Assembly (NCBI GenBank): GCA_027924025.1
Contig: AP026970.1
Coordinates: 3,556,501-3,620,500 of the forward strand
Source of the DNA: Comamonadaceae bacterium OS-4
Lineage (GTDB): Bacteria; Pseudomonadota; Gammaproteobacteria; Burkholderiales; Burkholderiaceae_C
Reading direction: 5' to 3'
Length of the DNA stretch: 64,000 nt
Below, one piece after another: positions 1 to 10,294 of this stretch. The first letter of the stretch is position 1. Each line of letters opens with the position of its first letter. The notes under the pieces were generated by a model that saw nothing but the letters and a program-made list of their open reading frames with translations, was not told the DNA's origin and did no database searches. A program made the translations under genes and the position numbers.

Positions 1-549
1 GGCAATGACCAAATCAAGGGCGGGCTGGGCAACGACACTTTAGGAGGCGCTGCAGGCACCGCAGGCAATGACGTGCTTGATGGCGGCGAAGGAACTGACA
101 TTCTTCGTGGAGGGGCAGGAACTGACGTGTTGATTGGTGGCGCAGGCAACGACACTTTGACAGGTGGCGCAGACAGTGACACGTTCGTCTGGAACCTGGT
201 GGATCGCGGCACGGTGGGAACGCCCGCTGCCGATACCATTACTGACTTCAACGTTGCCACACCCGCAGCTGGTGGTGACGTAATTGACCTGCGTGACCTA
301 CTGGTTGGGGAAAATCGCGGAACAGGAACGGGCAACTTGACGGACTATTTGCACTTTGAGGTTCAGGCAGGAACTACGATTGTCCACATCAGCACCACCG
401 GCGCATATGGTGCAGGAGGGTTTGCAGCAACCAAAGACGATCAGACTATTACCCTTGGTGTGAACCTGCCGAATGCATTGGGGGTTGGAAACACCGATGC
501 AGCCATCATTCAGGACCTGCTATCCAAAGGGAAGTTGATTACCGATTAA
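1..549 (+). CDS. RTX adhesin, C-terminal end (partial, 5' end outside window)
   Basis: The frame is open from base 1, so this is the tail of a longer gene; the GTG near position 73 is internal. The first 55 or so residues are glycine/aspartate nonapeptides of the RTX type ([14 protein letters not shown] and similar), which bind calcium after export. The remaining 120 residues look like the C-terminal target domain of large type I-secreted adhesins: an ADTITDF-like motif after the repeats and a [10 protein letters not shown] terminus. The product should leave through an ABC/MFP/TolC channel and act at the cell surface. Its neighbours support a LapA-like role: lapD and lapG lie immediately downstream on the other strand, followed by a TolC-family gene. 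The true N-terminus, including any LapG cleavage site (a TAAG- or AAG-like dialanine motif), is outside the window. Confidence 0.85.
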   Translation, partial: GNDQIKGGLGNDTLGGAAGTAGNDVLDGGEGTDILRGGAGTDVLIGGAGNDTLTGGADSDTFVWNLVDRGTVGTPAADTITDFNVATPAAGGDVIDLRDLLVGENRGTGTGNLTDYLHFEVQAGTTIVHISTTGAYGAGGFAATKDDQTITLGVNLPNALGVGNTDAAIIQDLLSKGKLITD

Positions 550-562
550 CACTAACCCCCTA

Positions 563-596
563 GAAAAGCCTGCTGAAATTCAGCGGGCTTTTTTTG
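563..596 (+). terminator. Rho-independent terminator after the RTX adhesin
   Basis: An inverted repeat (AAGCCTGCTGA...TCAGCGGGCTT, one G-T type mismatch) is followed by a run of seven T. It lies 14-40 nt after the adhesin stop codon, in the convergent gap before lapD. Confidence 0.8.
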
Positions 597-641
597 AGCC
601 TAAGGAGCATGAAGGAGATCGTGAGCGATGCCTTGACTGGA

Positions 642-2555
642 TTATTCGCTGATTGCGGGACCTGTAACACCATCAAACCCCAAGGTACCCAAGGCACTCA
701 ACTCTTCTGGCGTTGATACGCCCTCGGCCAAGACCTGAAGACCAATATTGTGTGCAATAGAGCACAAGCCCTTTAGAAAAGCAGCATTGCCCGCATTGCT
801 ATCTATTCCTCGAACAAAACTAGAGTCCACCTTCAAGTAATCCAAGCCAAGGTCATGCAACCGACCGATCTGGCTGAATCGGTGTCCGAAGTGCTCCAGC
901 CCCAGATGGCAGCCTGCCGCCTTGACACTTGGGCAAAGCGATCGAAAAGCATCTAAATGCTTAAACGCGCCTTCCTCAGCAACCTCGAGCCATAATTTCT
1001 GAGCGACTGAAGCATGCTGCTTTAAAAGTGTCAAAAGTTTGGGCTGAAAAGTAGCGTCCTCCAGCGAACTGGCAGATAAGTTGATGGCGAGTCCCGGCAA
1101 ATCAGGCTGACGCGCAAGTTCTTTAAGGCCTAGTTCCACCGCGGTAAAGTCTAGAGCCGACGTCAACTTCAATCGCTCGGCAATCGGCAAAAAACGCCCA
1201 GCCGGCAACCATTCCCCGCGCTCGTCAAACATCAAGCGCAAAGGGCACTCGCGATGAGACAGGCCGCCAGACATGGTCATTACGGGGAATGAAATTAGAC
1301 GCACCCAGCCGTGCTCCAAAGCACGGCGAATCATGATGGCCCACTGGTCTGCGGTACGTGGCAAATCATCATCTGTCGAGACACGCGCCTCTTGAATACT
1401 GTTCGCCTGAGAGGCCTCTGCAGTCGCCAATGCACTGTCAATACGCGCAAGAAGCTCGCCGATGTTTTCGCCTTGGCTGAACCGCCCATAGCCCACGGCG
1501 GCGGTATTGCCGCCCTCCACAAAGGGGGCAGCCTCCTTAATCAGTACCTGGATGAGTCGGCTTGCGAGCTCCTGCCCGTCCACATTGGCAGGCAGCAAAA
1601 GTGCGAAATCAGCGCCATTCAATCGGGCAGGCACGCTCTCTGAATGGGCCTCAGCAACCCGCTTGAGAACATTTCCTGTCAGCTTTAAAAAATCGTCCGT
1701 CGCTGCACGCCCCAGGCGCCGGTTGATGCCTGCGAGGTCCGCCAAACGAACCATCAACAGCACACCACCGGAGGAGTCTTCTGCATCCATGCCTTGACGC
1801 AATCGGGCCATGAAATACGCACGATTAGCCAGCCCGGTCAAGTTATCAAAGTTGGCCTCCTGCCTGACTTGCTCAAGACGAAGGGCTTCATCATCAAACA
1901 TCGACTTCAGGCGCCCGACCGTTGCATTCATTGCGCTGGCCAGTTGCTTCAGCTCTGGTACCTTGGGCTCCTCCACCGTGACGAAGCGTCGCTGCGTGAT
2001 GGCTGTCGCTTGCTCTATCACCGTGTCTAAAGGTCGTCGCAAGCGCCCCAGTACCGAGCTGCCCAACCAGCCGCCGACCAATCCGGCCAAAGCGAGTGCA
2101 AGCGTCATGTCATAAGCACTTTTCCATAAAGCGCCATAAGCAAAACGGCTATGGCTGATCAGGGTAACCGTGCCGAACTGCTTCCAGCCATTGGATATCT
2201 GCGCCTGCCCCGGAGCCGATTGAATCGGAAGCAATGCCGCAAACCATGCGGGTGCATCGAGCTCTCCCGGCGGAGCAATCCGCTCAGAAATCACATTACC
2301 TGTCGGGTCCAGCACACGCACAAGTTGGTAGTGACCGCTATCAAATAATGATGCAGACACCAAATCCACGCTCACCGGATCCGGATCGCTCTGGCTCAAT
2401 GCAAGCGCCAGAGCCGTGGCGTTGTCGGTATTCTTGATCGCCAATTGCGACTCCAGGTAGCCCCGCGCCGAGAGCAGCGATGCCAACAAGCCCCCACCAA
2501 GGGCCAGCAACATGCTGGCAATGATCGCCAGCCACAGTTGTCGGTACATAGACAT
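642..2555 (-). CDS. lapD: LapD-like c-di-GMP receptor with degenerate GGDEF and EAL domains
   Basis: 637 residues. Order: membrane segment (about 7-27), periplasmic sensor of the LapD/MoxY type (28-150), second membrane segment (about 150-170), HAMP linker, GGDEF-like domain (236-395), EAL-like domain (400-637). The GGDEF signature is NGADF. The EAL signature is replaced by ECPLR and the usual DDFGTG by LEHFGHR, so neither cyclase nor phosphodiesterase activity is expected. In the Pseudomonas Lap system such a protein binds c-di-GMP in its EAL domain and sequesters the protease LapG at the periplasmic face, keeping the adhesin attached. Here lapG is the gene just upstream on the same strand, 23 nt away, so the two probably share a transcript. 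The start has an AGGAAA-type ribosome site; ATG at 2549 is a second option. Confidence 0.9.
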   Translation of the reverse strand: MSMYRQLWLAIIASMLLALGGGLLASLLSARGYLESQLAIKNTDNATALALALSQSDPDPVSVDLVSASLFDSGHYQLVRVLDPTGNVISERIAPPGELDAPAWFAALLPIQSAPGQAQISNGWKQFGTVTLISHSRFAYGALWKSAYDMTLALALAGLVGGWLGSSVLGRLRRPLDTVIEQATAITQRRFVTVEEPKVPELKQLASAMNATVGRLKSMFDDEALRLEQVRQEANFDNLTGLANRAYFMARLRQGMDAEDSSGGVLLMVRLADLAGINRRLGRAATDDFLKLTGNVLKRVAEAHSESVPARLNGADFALLLPANVDGQELASRLIQVLIKEAAPFVEGGNTAAVGYGRFSQGENIGELLARIDSALATAEASQANSIQEARVSTDDDLPRTADQWAIMIRRALEHGWVRLISFPVMTMSGGLSHRECPLRLMFDERGEWLPAGRFLPIAERLKLTSALDFTAVELGLKELARQPDLPGLAINLSASSLEDATFQPKLLTLLKQHASVAQKLWLEVAEEGAFKHLDAFRSLCPSVKAAGCHLGLEHFGHRFSQIGRLHDLGLDYLKVDSSFVRGIDSNAGNAAFLKGLCSIAHNIGLQVLAEGVSTPEELSALGTLGFDGVTGPAISE

Positions 2556-2578
2556 GGGTGTTTCCTCTTCCTACTAAA

Positions 2579-3283
2579 TTACTCAAAGCCTTCGGCCTTA
2601 GCCCGGCGTAACAAATCTTCCCACCGCGACAAACGCCCGGTTCCCCCCGCAGCAGGGCTCGCGCCCGCCGCGCCGGTGAAAACGCCCGTACTGTTAAAAC
2701 TAAACACCGGTACCAAGTCCGGGCGGCGCGAGGCCGGTTTGATCTCACCGACCAAGTTATCCATTACCAAAGGTTCCGCATCAGGCGAGGCATAAAAGGC
2801 CAACACCATGTGCGCCTGGGTTGCATCAGACGTACCCGTCTTGGCGCGCACGTAAATAAAGCGGAGCTTATCGGGCGCAACCCCAACCTGAAGGAGTGTG
2901 AAGTACTTGGCAATAGCAAAGTCCTCGCAATCTCCGGCACCACGCCCTAGCGTCTCGACAGGCGTCGCCCAATAATCTGCCTGCCCCCACACGACCGTGT
3001 CTTCGCTGAATTGCACCTGTTGATTCACGAAACTATTGACGCGCTTAAGACGCTCTGTATCTCCCAACTCAGTCAAGGTGGGGAGCAATTTGCGCCACGC
3101 ATCGAATCGGGGTTGGGCAGCCGCTCCCCAACGTTGCAAAAACGACGCCTGGACCGCATCAATACCCGCCCCCACGTGAAGGCTCAGCATCGCCGCGCCC
3201 AATAGCCCCCAAAGTAATAGCCGTTGCACACGCAGCAAACCGCCGGCACCGGAAACCATTAATTTGTTAAAGGCGATGCACAT
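2579..3283 (-). CDS. lapG: LapG-like periplasmic transglutaminase-fold cysteine protease
   Basis: 234 residues from ATG 3283. A hydrophobic N-terminal segment (LLLWGLLGAAMLSLHVGA) suits export to the periplasm. The cysteine-histidine-aspartate triad of the bacterial transglutaminase-like family is visible: Cys in GDCEDFAIAKY (about 119), His in QAHMVLAF (158) and Asp in VMDNL (175). In characterised Lap systems this protease cuts the N-terminal retention module of the RTX adhesin when c-di-GMP falls. It is the first gene of the lapG-lapD pair and diverges from the TolC-like gene at 3454. Start choice is uncertain: TTG 3286, ATG 3283 and ATG 3259 are in frame, all with weak ribosome sites. Confidence 0.9.
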   Translation of the reverse strand: MCIAFNKLMVSGAGGLLRVQRLLLWGLLGAAMLSLHVGAGIDAVQASFLQRWGAAAQPRFDAWRKLLPTLTELGDTERLKRVNSFVNQQVQFSEDTVVWGQADYWATPVETLGRGAGDCEDFAIAKYFTLLQVGVAPDKLRFIYVRAKTGTSDATQAHMVLAFYASPDAEPLVMDNLVGEIKPASRRPDLVPVFSFNSTGVFTGAAGASPAAGGTGRLSRWEDLLRRAKAEGFE

Positions 3284-3453
3284 CAAGAAAAAATAAAAAA
3301 ACGGGTATTTATCACAGAATGGCTAGTCTCATTTTGACCCAAAGGGTTAAAATTGCAAGCTAGACCAAAACAAGTGAAAATTTGTAACAGCCCCTTGTTT
3401 TTGATCCCGACTCTCCTAGCCACCGACGGTATAGGCTAGCAAAGCTGAAAAAA
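3284..3453. promoter_or_regulatory. Divergent promoter region lapG / tolC-like gene
   Basis: 170 bp of AT-rich DNA between oppositely transcribed genes, clearly richer in A+T than its surroundings. It must hold promoters for both transcripts. I see a TTGACC at 3334-3339 but no convincing -10 at the right spacing, so no precise site is claimed. Confidence 0.45.
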
Positions 3454-5295
3454 ATGACACATCGCACTCCGTTAGCTTTTGCCATCGCCAGTATTTTTCT
3501 CACCGGTTTTTCGCATGCACAGCCTGCGACTCAGCTGTCCAATGCAGTCGAGAAGGCGATCCTTGAAAACCCGGAAGTCAAACTCAAACACAAGAACCTG
3601 ATGGCCAGCTCCAACGAGCGCGCCGTTGCGGAAGGCGGATTCAAGCCCCGGATCGACTTGGAGGCAACCGTCGGCGAGAAATCCACGTTCTCCCCCGGTT
3701 TGCCCGGAGATCGCGCGTACTCTAACTCCACCGCTAGCATCCAGTTGCGGCAAACCCTGTTTGACGGCTTTGCCACTGCCAGCGATGTACGGCGCTTGGG
3801 CTACAGCCGCATGGCGGCTTACTACGACCTTTTGGCTAGCAGCGACAACATTGGCCTGGAGGCTGCTCGCGCCTTCCTGGATGTACAGCGCTTCCGTGAA
3901 CTGGTCGAGCTCGCCAAAGAAAACTACGCGAATCACTTTGATGTGTACACCCGGCTCGAAACGCGGGTCAAGGCGGGTGTAGGTCGTCGGGTGGACTTAG
4001 AGCAAGCCTCCGGACGCTTGGCTCTGGCCGAGTCCAACTGGCTCACTGAAGCATCCAACCTGCATGATGTCTCCACTCGCTACCAACGCCTGGTCGGGGA
4101 GCAGCCCGCAGCCGACCTCAGCCCCATTCCCAACTTGACACCATCGCTCCCTGCGCGCGAAAACTATGTGGGTAACGCTGTGCGCGGCAACCCGGAGTTT
4201 CTGGGTGCGGTGTCCAACATCCGTGCATTCCGTGCAGATGCTGAATTACGCAAGGCCGCCAACTACCCGACCCTGGAGTTCCGGGCATCGCAGAGTTTTG
4301 AGACAAACCGCTCCGCCGTGACCGGCGACTACCGCGACTCTGCAGTCCAGCTGGTGCTGAACTACAACTTGTACCGCGGCGGCTCCGACCAAGCGCGCAT
4401 TCGCCAATACGCAGACAAACTCAATGCCACCTACGATCTCCGGGACAAAGTCTGCCGGGACGTGCGCCAAACCGCCCGAATAGCACTGAATGATGTGGCA
4501 AAGCTCGAGTCCCAAATCGGCTTCTTGAGCCAGCACGAACTCTCCACGTCCAAGGCGCGCGAAGCCTACCGCCAGCAATTTGATATTGGGCAACGCTCCT
4601 TGCTCGATCTGCTGGACACCGAAAACGAGTATTTCCAAGCACGCCGTGCGCTCGTCAATGCCGAATACGACCTGTCGCTCGCCAAAGCGCGGGTTCTGGG
4701 TGTAAACGGCACCTTGCTGAGCGCGCTCAAGCTGCGCCCCTTGGAAGTGAACGTCCCTGAGCAAAACGGCGGCACCGACGCCAACGACGACGCAATGCTG
4801 TGCGCCAGTGACCTGGGCCCCGACATCGTTCTAGACAAGAGCACGTTGCCAAAACCCACCTTGGCGACGCCCGTAGCTGCGGCCGCCCCCGTACCGGCGC
4901 CCTTGCCAGTACCCGTGGCACCAGCTGCACCCAACAAGGCTTTGTGTGATGCGGTGGCACCTTCCGTTGAAAAGTGGATCGCCTCGTGGAATAGCAAAGA
5001 CATCAACGGCTACTTCAGCGCGTACTCAAACAGCTTTGTACCCGCACAAGGCCTGAGCCGTTCGCAGTGGGAAAACTTGCGTAAAAAGCGGGTGGGCAAA
5101 CAAGGTGGAATCTCTACCGTGCTGAAAAACATCACCCCCGCGCGCTGCGATGGCAAGACAACCGAAGTGTCTTTCACCCAAGAATATGGCTCCGAAGACT
5201 ACCGCGATACCGTTGAGAAAACACTCTCGATGGAATACGCAAACGGCGCCTGGAAAATCCTGAAAGAAACCGTCACCAAAGGCCGCACCTTCTAA
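3454..5295 (+). CDS. TolC-family outer-membrane efflux protein with extra C-terminal NTF2/Cds6-like domain
   Basis: 613 residues. A signal peptide (cleavage probably after GFSHA, about residue 22) is followed by a complete outer-membrane-factor region (about 28-440) with the usual two helical repeats; SLLDLLDTENEYFQARRAL is the hallmark of the second half. This is the outer-membrane channel of type I secretion and, given the adhesin and lapDG beside it, is the probable LapE/AggA equivalent. Unusually, TolC proteins normally end near residue 450, but here a proline/alanine linker (about 462-495) leads to 115 more residues (SVEKWIASWNSKDINGYFSA...). That segment looks like an NTF2-like fold of the kind found at the ends of some L,D-transpeptidases and periplasmic Cds6-type proteins. 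No ABC or membrane-fusion gene is in this window. Confidence 0.88.
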   Translation: MTHRTPLAFAIASIFLTGFSHAQPATQLSNAVEKAILENPEVKLKHKNLMASSNERAVAEGGFKPRIDLEATVGEKSTFSPGLPGDRAYSNSTASIQLRQTLFDGFATASDVRRLGYSRMAAYYDLLASSDNIGLEAARAFLDVQRFRELVELAKENYANHFDVYTRLETRVKAGVGRRVDLEQASGRLALAESNWLTEASNLHDVSTRYQRLVGEQPAADLSPIPNLTPSLPARENYVGNAVRGNPEFLGAVSNIRAFRADAELRKAANYPTLEFRASQSFETNRSAVTGDYRDSAVQLVLNYNLYRGGSDQARIRQYADKLNATYDLRDKVCRDVRQTARIALNDVAKLESQIGFLSQHELSTSKAREAYRQQFDIGQRSLLDLLDTENEYFQARRALVNAEYDLSLAKARVLGVNGTLLSALKLRPLEVNVPEQNGGTDANDDAMLCASDLGPDIVLDKSTLPKPTLATPVAAAAPVPAPLPVPVAPAAPNKALCDAVAPSVEKWIASWNSKDINGYFSAYSNSFVPAQGLSRSQWENLRKKRVGKQGGISTVLKNITPARCDGKTTEVSFTQEYGSEDYRDTVEKTLSMEYANGAWKILKETVTKGRTF

Positions 5296-5310
5296 GCCGC
5301 AGGCCTCCAC

Positions 5311-5340
5311 GAAAAAAGCGACCTGAGGGTCGCTTTTTTT
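5311..5340. terminator. Bidirectional terminator between tolC-like gene and ssb
   Basis: GCGACC-TGAG-GGTCGC stem flanked by AAAAAA on the left and TTTTTTT on the right, so it can act in both directions. It sits 16 nt after the tolC-like stop, within the convergent gap before ssb. Confidence 0.85.
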
Positions 5341-5397
5341 ATGGGCATCAGCAGGCGGCAGGGCCGCTGTTACCAGTCAAACTCCAGTGAACAGGCC

Positions 5398-5898
5398 TCA
5401 GAAAGGAATGTCGTCGTCCATGTCGTCAAAGCCGCTGGCCGGGCGCGGAGCCGGTGCCTGGCGAGGCGCAGGGGCCGGAGCAGCAGCACGCGGGGGCGGT
5501 GCCATGCGGCGGGGTGGTGGCGCACCACCCTCATCGCCCGCATCCGAAGGGCCGCCCATGCCTTCACGACCGCCCAACAATTGCAGCTCGGTGGCCACGA
5601 TATCGACCGTATTCTTTTCAATACCGGACTGGTCGGTGTATTTGCCGTATTTCAAACGCCCTTCGACATAGATCGGGCGACCTTTTTTAACGTACTCGCC
5701 GGCGATCTCTGCCAAGCGGTCGTAAAAGGTGACGCGGTGCCACTGGGTGTCTTCGACGGTTTCGCCCGTGTTTCGATCTTTGCGACGACTACTGGTTGCC
5801 ACACTGACGTTCGCCACCGCCTGACCAGAGGGCAAGTAGCGGATTTCAGGATCGCGGCCGCAATTGCCGACCAGAATGACTTTATTGACGGATGCCAT
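5398..5898 (-). CDS. ssb: Single-stranded DNA-binding protein
   Basis: 166 residues. OB-fold in the first 110 residues beginning MASVNKVILVGNCGRDPEIR, then a flexible proline/alanine/arginine-rich linker, then the acidic tip DMDDDIPF that recruits replication and repair partners. It acts as a tetramer coating single strands in replication, recombination and repair. The MFS gene lies 24 nt upstream on the same strand, with uvrA diverging from it, the familiar betaproteobacterial ssb-MFS-uvrA order. I saw no LexA-like box upstream. Confidence 0.98.
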   Translation of the reverse strand: MASVNKVILVGNCGRDPEIRYLPSGQAVANVSVATSSRRKDRNTGETVEDTQWHRVTFYDRLAEIAGEYVKKGRPIYVEGRLKYGKYTDQSGIEKNTVDIVATELQLLGGREGMGGPSDAGDEGGAPPPRRMAPPPRAAAPAPAPRQAPAPRPASGFDDMDDDIPF

Positions 5899-5922
5899 GG
5901 TTTTCTCCAGATTAGTCGCTGA

Positions 5923-7110
5923 TTATCCCGCCTTTGCTGCAGCTTTAGCGGCAGGCGCCTCCATTCGCCACGCGACGAGCAGCCATGCCACCATAGCGCC
6001 ACCACTGGCCACAAACAAGGCCTGAGCCCCGGCAGACTTGACCAACCAGCCGCCCAAAGCGCCGCCCGCAAAGAAACCCAGTGACTGCAAAGTGTTGTAA
6101 ACCCCCAGTGCTGCACCACGGGCCGAGGCTGGCGCCGCCTTCGAGGCCAGACTGGGCTGACTGGCCTCCAGCACATTGAAGCCGCAAAAAAACACAAACA
6201 ACACCAGACCCATGGTCCAGATACTGGGCCCGGCCTGGGTGAGCAGCCACAGCGCCACTTGCACCACCGAAATCAGCCCGATGGCGGACAAAAACACTGC
6301 ACGCAGATAACCTTTTTTCTCGAGCGGAAAGAGGGTGGCCCCCATGACGAAGAACGAGGCCAACACCGCCGGCAGATACACCTGCCAATGTTGATCGCGC
6401 GCCAATCCCGCTTGCACCAACATGGCGGGCAACGCGACCCACATGGCCAGTTGCACCGCATGGAGTACAAAAACACCAAAATCCAATCGCAGCAAAGCCG
6501 GGTGGCGCAGCACGGCGAGCACACCGCTTCTGGCTTGGTCCACCTGCTGCAGTGGCGCTGGCGGTACCCACCAGATCACCACCGCGACCCCGCCCAGCGC
6601 CAACGCGGAGGTCAGGGCAAACAAGCCGTGCAAGCCGATGTGGGCTGCGAGCAAAGGCGACAGCACCAGAGACACGGCAAACATCAACCCGATACTCGCC
6701 CCCACCAAGGCCATGGCTTTGGTACGCACGATGTCCCGGGTCTGGTCTGCCAACAAGGCGGTTACCGCTGCGGAAATAGCCCCGGCACCTTGAACTGCCC
6801 GGCCGGCTACTAGCCACTCTAAGGTTGGCGCCCAAGCGGCCACAGCACTCCCAAGCGCAAACACCAGCAATCCAACCACCATCACCGGCTTGCGCCCGAA
6901 CCGGTCAGAAGCAATGCCGAAGGGAATCTGCAACAAGCCCTGCGTCAAGCCGTATACGCCCATCGCAATCCCCACCAGCGCCGCATCGTCCCCACCGGGG
7001 TATTTGCGGGCTTCCAACGCGAATACCGGGAGCACCAGAAAAAGCCCCAGCATCCGCAACGCAAAAATCAGTGCCAGCGATGCACTGGAGCGCCGCTCCA
7101 GCGGGGTCAT
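5923..7110 (-). CDS. MFS transporter, YajR-like drug/solute antiporter family
   Basis: 395 residues from ATG 7110, twelve predicted membrane helices. The motif between helices 2 and 3 is [13 protein letters not shown], the canonical MFS motif A, and an antiporter-type motif C-like stretch ([18 protein letters not shown]) follows in helix 5. The substrate cannot be told from sequence. GTG 7149 and TTG 7155 are upstream in-frame starts that would add 13-15 residues; I prefer ATG 7110 because the first helix begins soon after it and the extra residues are polar. It lies between ssb and uvrA as in many Burkholderiales. Confidence 0.9.
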   Translation of the reverse strand: MTPLERRSSASLALIFALRMLGLFLVLPVFALEARKYPGGDDAALVGIAMGVYGLTQGLLQIPFGIASDRFGRKPVMVVGLLVFALGSAVAAWAPTLEWLVAGRAVQGAGAISAAVTALLADQTRDIVRTKAMALVGASIGLMFAVSLVLSPLLAAHIGLHGLFALTSALALGGVAVVIWWVPPAPLQQVDQARSGVLAVLRHPALLRLDFGVFVLHAVQLAMWVALPAMLVQAGLARDQHWQVYLPAVLASFFVMGATLFPLEKKGYLRAVFLSAIGLISVVQVALWLLTQAGPSIWTMGLVLFVFFCGFNVLEASQPSLASKAAPASARGAALGVYNTLQSLGFFAGGALGGWLVKSAGAQALFVASGGAMVAWLLVAWRMEAPAAKAAAKAG

Positions 7111-7241
7111 GGTGGTGTCGGAATCAGTGGGGACGGACAAATCGGTCACTCTCAAGCGTTAAAGGGTGGCAGAAACCGGAGGGTGACGCCACAGCCCGAC
7201 ATTGTCTATCATGGCGGGTTACTCTTCCGGCGGCCACTCTC

Positions 7242-10200
7242 TTGAACTCCTCTTCTGACGACGGTAAATATCTCGCTCGCGCTCTGCAACAGCAAAACAT
7301 CAGTGTGCGGGGTGCGCGCACCCACAACCTGAAGAATATCGACATCGATATTCCGCGAAACCAGTTGGTGGTCATCACCGGCCTGTCGGGCTCGGGCAAG
7401 TCCAGCCTCGCGTTTGACACCCTCTATGCGGAGGGCCAGCGCCGTTATGTGGAGAGCCTCTCGACCTACGCACGCCAGTTCCTGCAACTGATGGACAAGC
7501 CCGATGTGGACATGATCGAAGGGCTCTCGCCCGCCATCAGCATCGAGCAAAAAGCCACCAGCCACAACCCGCGCTCCACCGTGGGTACCGTCACCGAGAT
7601 CCACGACTACCTGCGCCTGCTGTTCGCACGCGCCGGCACCCCTTACTGCCCTGACCACGACCTGCCCCTGCAAAGTCAGACCGTCAGCCAGATGGTGGAC
7701 GCCGTGCTGGCATTGCCTGAAGACACCAAGCTGATGATTCTGGCGCCCGTTGCGCGGGAGAAGAAAGGGGAATTCCAGGACCTGTTTGCCCAGATGCAGG
7801 CACAGGGCTATGTGCGATTCCGGCTCAATGGCAAGCCCTATGAAGCGGAAGACCTGCCTGAACTCAAAAAAACCGAGAAACACGATATTGACGTGGTGGT
7901 CGACCGCATCAAGGTGCGGCAGGACCTCAAGCAACGGCTGGCCGAGAGCTTTGAGGCCGCCCTGCGCATTGCCAGTGGCCGCGCGATTGCGCTCGAAATG
8001 GACACGGGCGTGGAACATTTGTTCAACGCCAAGTTCGCATGCCCGGTGTGCAACTATTCGATTGCGGAGCTGGAGCCGCGGCTGTTTTCGTTCAACTCAC
8101 CGGTCGGCGCCTGCACGACCTGTGACGGTTTGGGCCAACATGAGTTTTTTGATCCGGCCCGCGTGGTGGCCTTCCCCACGCTGAGCCTGGCCAGCGGCGC
8201 CATCAAAGGCTGGGACCGGCGCAACGGCTACTACTTCAGCATGCTGGAGAGCCTGGCCAAGCACTACGGGTTCGACATTGACGCCTCGTTTGAGAGCCTG
8301 CCGCACACGGTGCAGCACGCCATCCTGCAGGGCTCCGGCGCTGATGAGATCAAGTTCAGCTACATCATGGATTCGGGCGGAGCCAGAGGCGACACAAGCG
8401 TCGCGCAGGGCAAGAAGGTCACGAAAAAGCACCCCTTCGAAGGCATCATTCCCAACATGCAGCGCCGCTACCGGGAAACCGACTCTGCCGTCGTCCGGGA
8501 AGACCTGGGCCGCTTGCGCAGCACCCAGCCCTGCCCGGACTGCGGCGGCTCCCGCCTGCGCAAAGAAGCACGCCATGTGAAGATCGGCGAAGGCACCGAG
8601 GCGCGCGCGATCTACGAGATCAGCCACGTCACGCTGCGCGAAAGCTTTGCGTACTTCAACAGCCTGCAGATGCCGGGCGCACGCGGCGAAATTGCAGCCA
8701 AGGTGATCCGCGAAATCGGCCTGCGCCTGAAGTTTTTGAACGACGTGGGCCTGAACTACCTGAGCCTGGACCGCAGTGCCGAAACCCTGTCTGGTGGCGA
8801 AAGCCAGCGCATCCGCTTGGCCAGCCAGATCGGCTCCGGCCTGACCGGCGTGATGTATGTGCTTGATGAGCCCAGCATCGGCCTGCACCAGCGCGACAAC
8901 GACCGCCTGATCGGCACCCTGCAGCACCTGCGCGACATTGGCAACAGCGTGCTGGTGGTCGAGCACGACGAGGACATGATGCGCGCGGCCGACCACGTGA
9001 TCGACATGGGCCTGGGCGCGGGCGTTCACGGTGGGCGGGTAATTGCCCAGGGCACGTTTGACGAAGTCAAAGCCACCCCGGCGTCGCTCACCGGCCAGTA
9101 CCTGGCCAAGACCCTGAAAATTGAAGTGCCCAAGCGCCGCACCCCTTGGCTACCGGTGGTGGAAGAGGCCAAGCCGGTTGCCAAAGGTGCCGGCAAAAGC
9201 GCCCCCAGCAAGGCAGCATTGGCCTGGGCCGAGCGGCAGGCGCAGCACATTGCCACCCAAGGCGAACTGCAAGCCATCCGCATCACCGGGGCCACAGGGC
9301 ACAACCTCAAACACGTGAGTGTGGACTTCCCGGTCGGCTTGCTGACCTGCGTGACCGGCGTGTCCGGCTCAGGCAAATCCACGCTGGTGAACGACACGCT
9401 GTATGCCGCCGTGGCACGCCAGCTCTACCGCGCGCACGACGAGCCAGCAGCCCACGAGAGCATCGATGGCATCCAGTACTTCGACAAAGTCATCAACGTC
9501 GACCAGTCGCCCATTGGCCGCACGCCGCGCTCCAACCCGGCTACCTACACCGGTCTGTTCACCCCCATCCGCGAGCTGATGGCGGAGGTGCCCACCGCGC
9601 GCGAACGGGGCTATGGCCCGGGCCGCTTCAGCTTCAACGTAGCCGGTGGCCGCTGCGAGGCTTGCCAGGGCGACGGCATGGTGAAAGTGGAGATGCACTT
9701 TTTGCCCGATGTGTACGTGCCCTGCGACGTGTGTGCTGGCCAGCGCTACAACCGCGAGACGCTGGAAGTGCTCTACAAAGGCAAGAACATCGCCCAGATT
9801 CTGGACATGACGGTGGAAGCTGCCTACGAGTTTTTGCACGCGGTGCCCACCATCGCCCGCAAACTGCAAACGCTGCTGGATGTGGGCCTGTCCTACATCC
9901 GCCTTGGACAGGCTGCTACCACGCTATCCGGCGGCGAGGCGCAGCGGGTAAAGCTAGCCTTGGAGCTGTCCAAGAAAGACACCGGCCGCACGCTCTATAT
10001 CCTGGACGAGCCCACCACCGGCCTGCACTTTGCCGACATTGCGCTGCTGCTCAAAGTGCTGCACCAGTTGCGCGATGCGGGTAACACCATCGTCATCATT
10101 GAACACAACCTGGACGTGATCAAAACCGCTGACTGGCTGATCGACATTGGCCCTGAAGGTGGTGCGGGAGGTGGCACCGTGGTCGGCGTAGGTACGCCGG

Positions 10201-10259
10201 AAGACATTGCGGCCAACCCTGCAAGCCATACCGGGCGCTATTTGAAGGCGCTGCTTTAA
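7242..10259 (+). CDS. uvrA: Excinuclease ABC subunit A
   Basis: About 1005 residues from TTG 7242. Damage-recognition ATPase of nucleotide excision repair, acting as a dimer with UvrB. Two ABC modules: Walker [10 protein letters not shown] near residue 47 and GVSGSGKST near 706, with two LSGGE signatures ([16 protein letters not shown]). Zinc modules: CPVC...CTTC and CEAC...CDVC, plus CPDH in the UvrB-binding region. An insertion with [15 protein letters not shown] in the first half explains the length above the roughly 940 residues of the enteric protein. The frame is open far upstream, but recognisable UvrA sequence begins only at [15 protein letters not shown]. There is no in-frame ATG nearby, so TTG 7242 is the likeliest start, with a poor ribosome site. 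Confidence 0.95.
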   Translation: MNSSSDDGKYLARALQQQNISVRGARTHNLKNIDIDIPRNQLVVITGLSGSGKSSLAFDTLYAEGQRRYVESLSTYARQFLQLMDKPDVDMIEGLSPAISIEQKATSHNPRSTVGTVTEIHDYLRLLFARAGTPYCPDHDLPLQSQTVSQMVDAVLALPEDTKLMILAPVAREKKGEFQDLFAQMQAQGYVRFRLNGKPYEAEDLPELKKTEKHDIDVVVDRIKVRQDLKQRLAESFEAALRIASGRAIALEMDTGVEHLFNAKFACPVCNYSIAELEPRLFSFNSPVGACTTCDGLGQHEFFDPARVVAFPTLSLASGAIKGWDRRNGYYFSMLESLAKHYGFDIDASFESLPHTVQHAILQGSGADEIKFSYIMDSGGARGDTSVAQGKKVTKKHPFEGIIPNMQRRYRETDSAVVREDLGRLRSTQPCPDCGGSRLRKEARHVKIGEGTEARAIYEISHVTLRESFAYFNSLQMPGARGEIAAKVIREIGLRLKFLNDVGLNYLSLDRSAETLSGGESQRIRLASQIGSGLTGVMYVLDEPSIGLHQRDNDRLIGTLQHLRDIGNSVLVVEHDEDMMRAADHVIDMGLGAGVHGGRVIAQGTFDEVKATPASLTGQYLAKTLKIEVPKRRTPWLPVVEEAKPVAKGAGKSAPSKAALAWAERQAQHIATQGELQAIRITGATGHNLKHVSVDFPVGLLTCVTGVSGSGKSTLVNDTLYAAVARQLYRAHDEPAAHESIDGIQYFDKVINVDQSPIGRTPRSNPATYTGLFTPIRELMAEVPTARERGYGPGRFSFNVAGGRCEACQGDGMVKVEMHFLPDVYVPCDVCAGQRYNRETLEVLYKGKNIAQILDMTVEAAYEFLHAVPTIARKLQTLLDVGLSYIRLGQAATTLSGGEAQRVKLALELSKKDTGRTLYILDEPTTGLHFADIALLLKVLHQLRDAGNTIVIIEHNLDVIKTADWLIDIGPEGGAGGGTVVGVGTPEDIAANPASHTGRYLKALL

Positions 10260-10273
10260 AAGAGGATGCAGGC

Positions 10274-10294
10274 GCCTTTTTTAACAAAAAAGGC
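10274..10294. terminator. Perfect inverted repeat after uvrA, possible weak terminator
   Basis: GCCTTTTTT-AAC-AAAAAAGGC is a perfect 9-bp stem with a 3-nt loop, 15 nt after the uvrA stop. The stem has only three G-C pairs and the T run is inside it, so efficiency as an intrinsic terminator is doubtful. Repeat copy A follows directly. Confidence 0.5.

Noticed and set aside
6825..7241. N-terminal extension of UvrA by about 139 residues
   Set aside because: The extension is antisense to the MFS gene, is proline/arginine-rich, and UvrA similarity begins only after 7242.
7156..7241. LexA (SOS) box before uvrA or the ssb-MFS unit
   Set aside because: No CTGT-N8-ACAG-like palindrome could be found in the short divergent gap.
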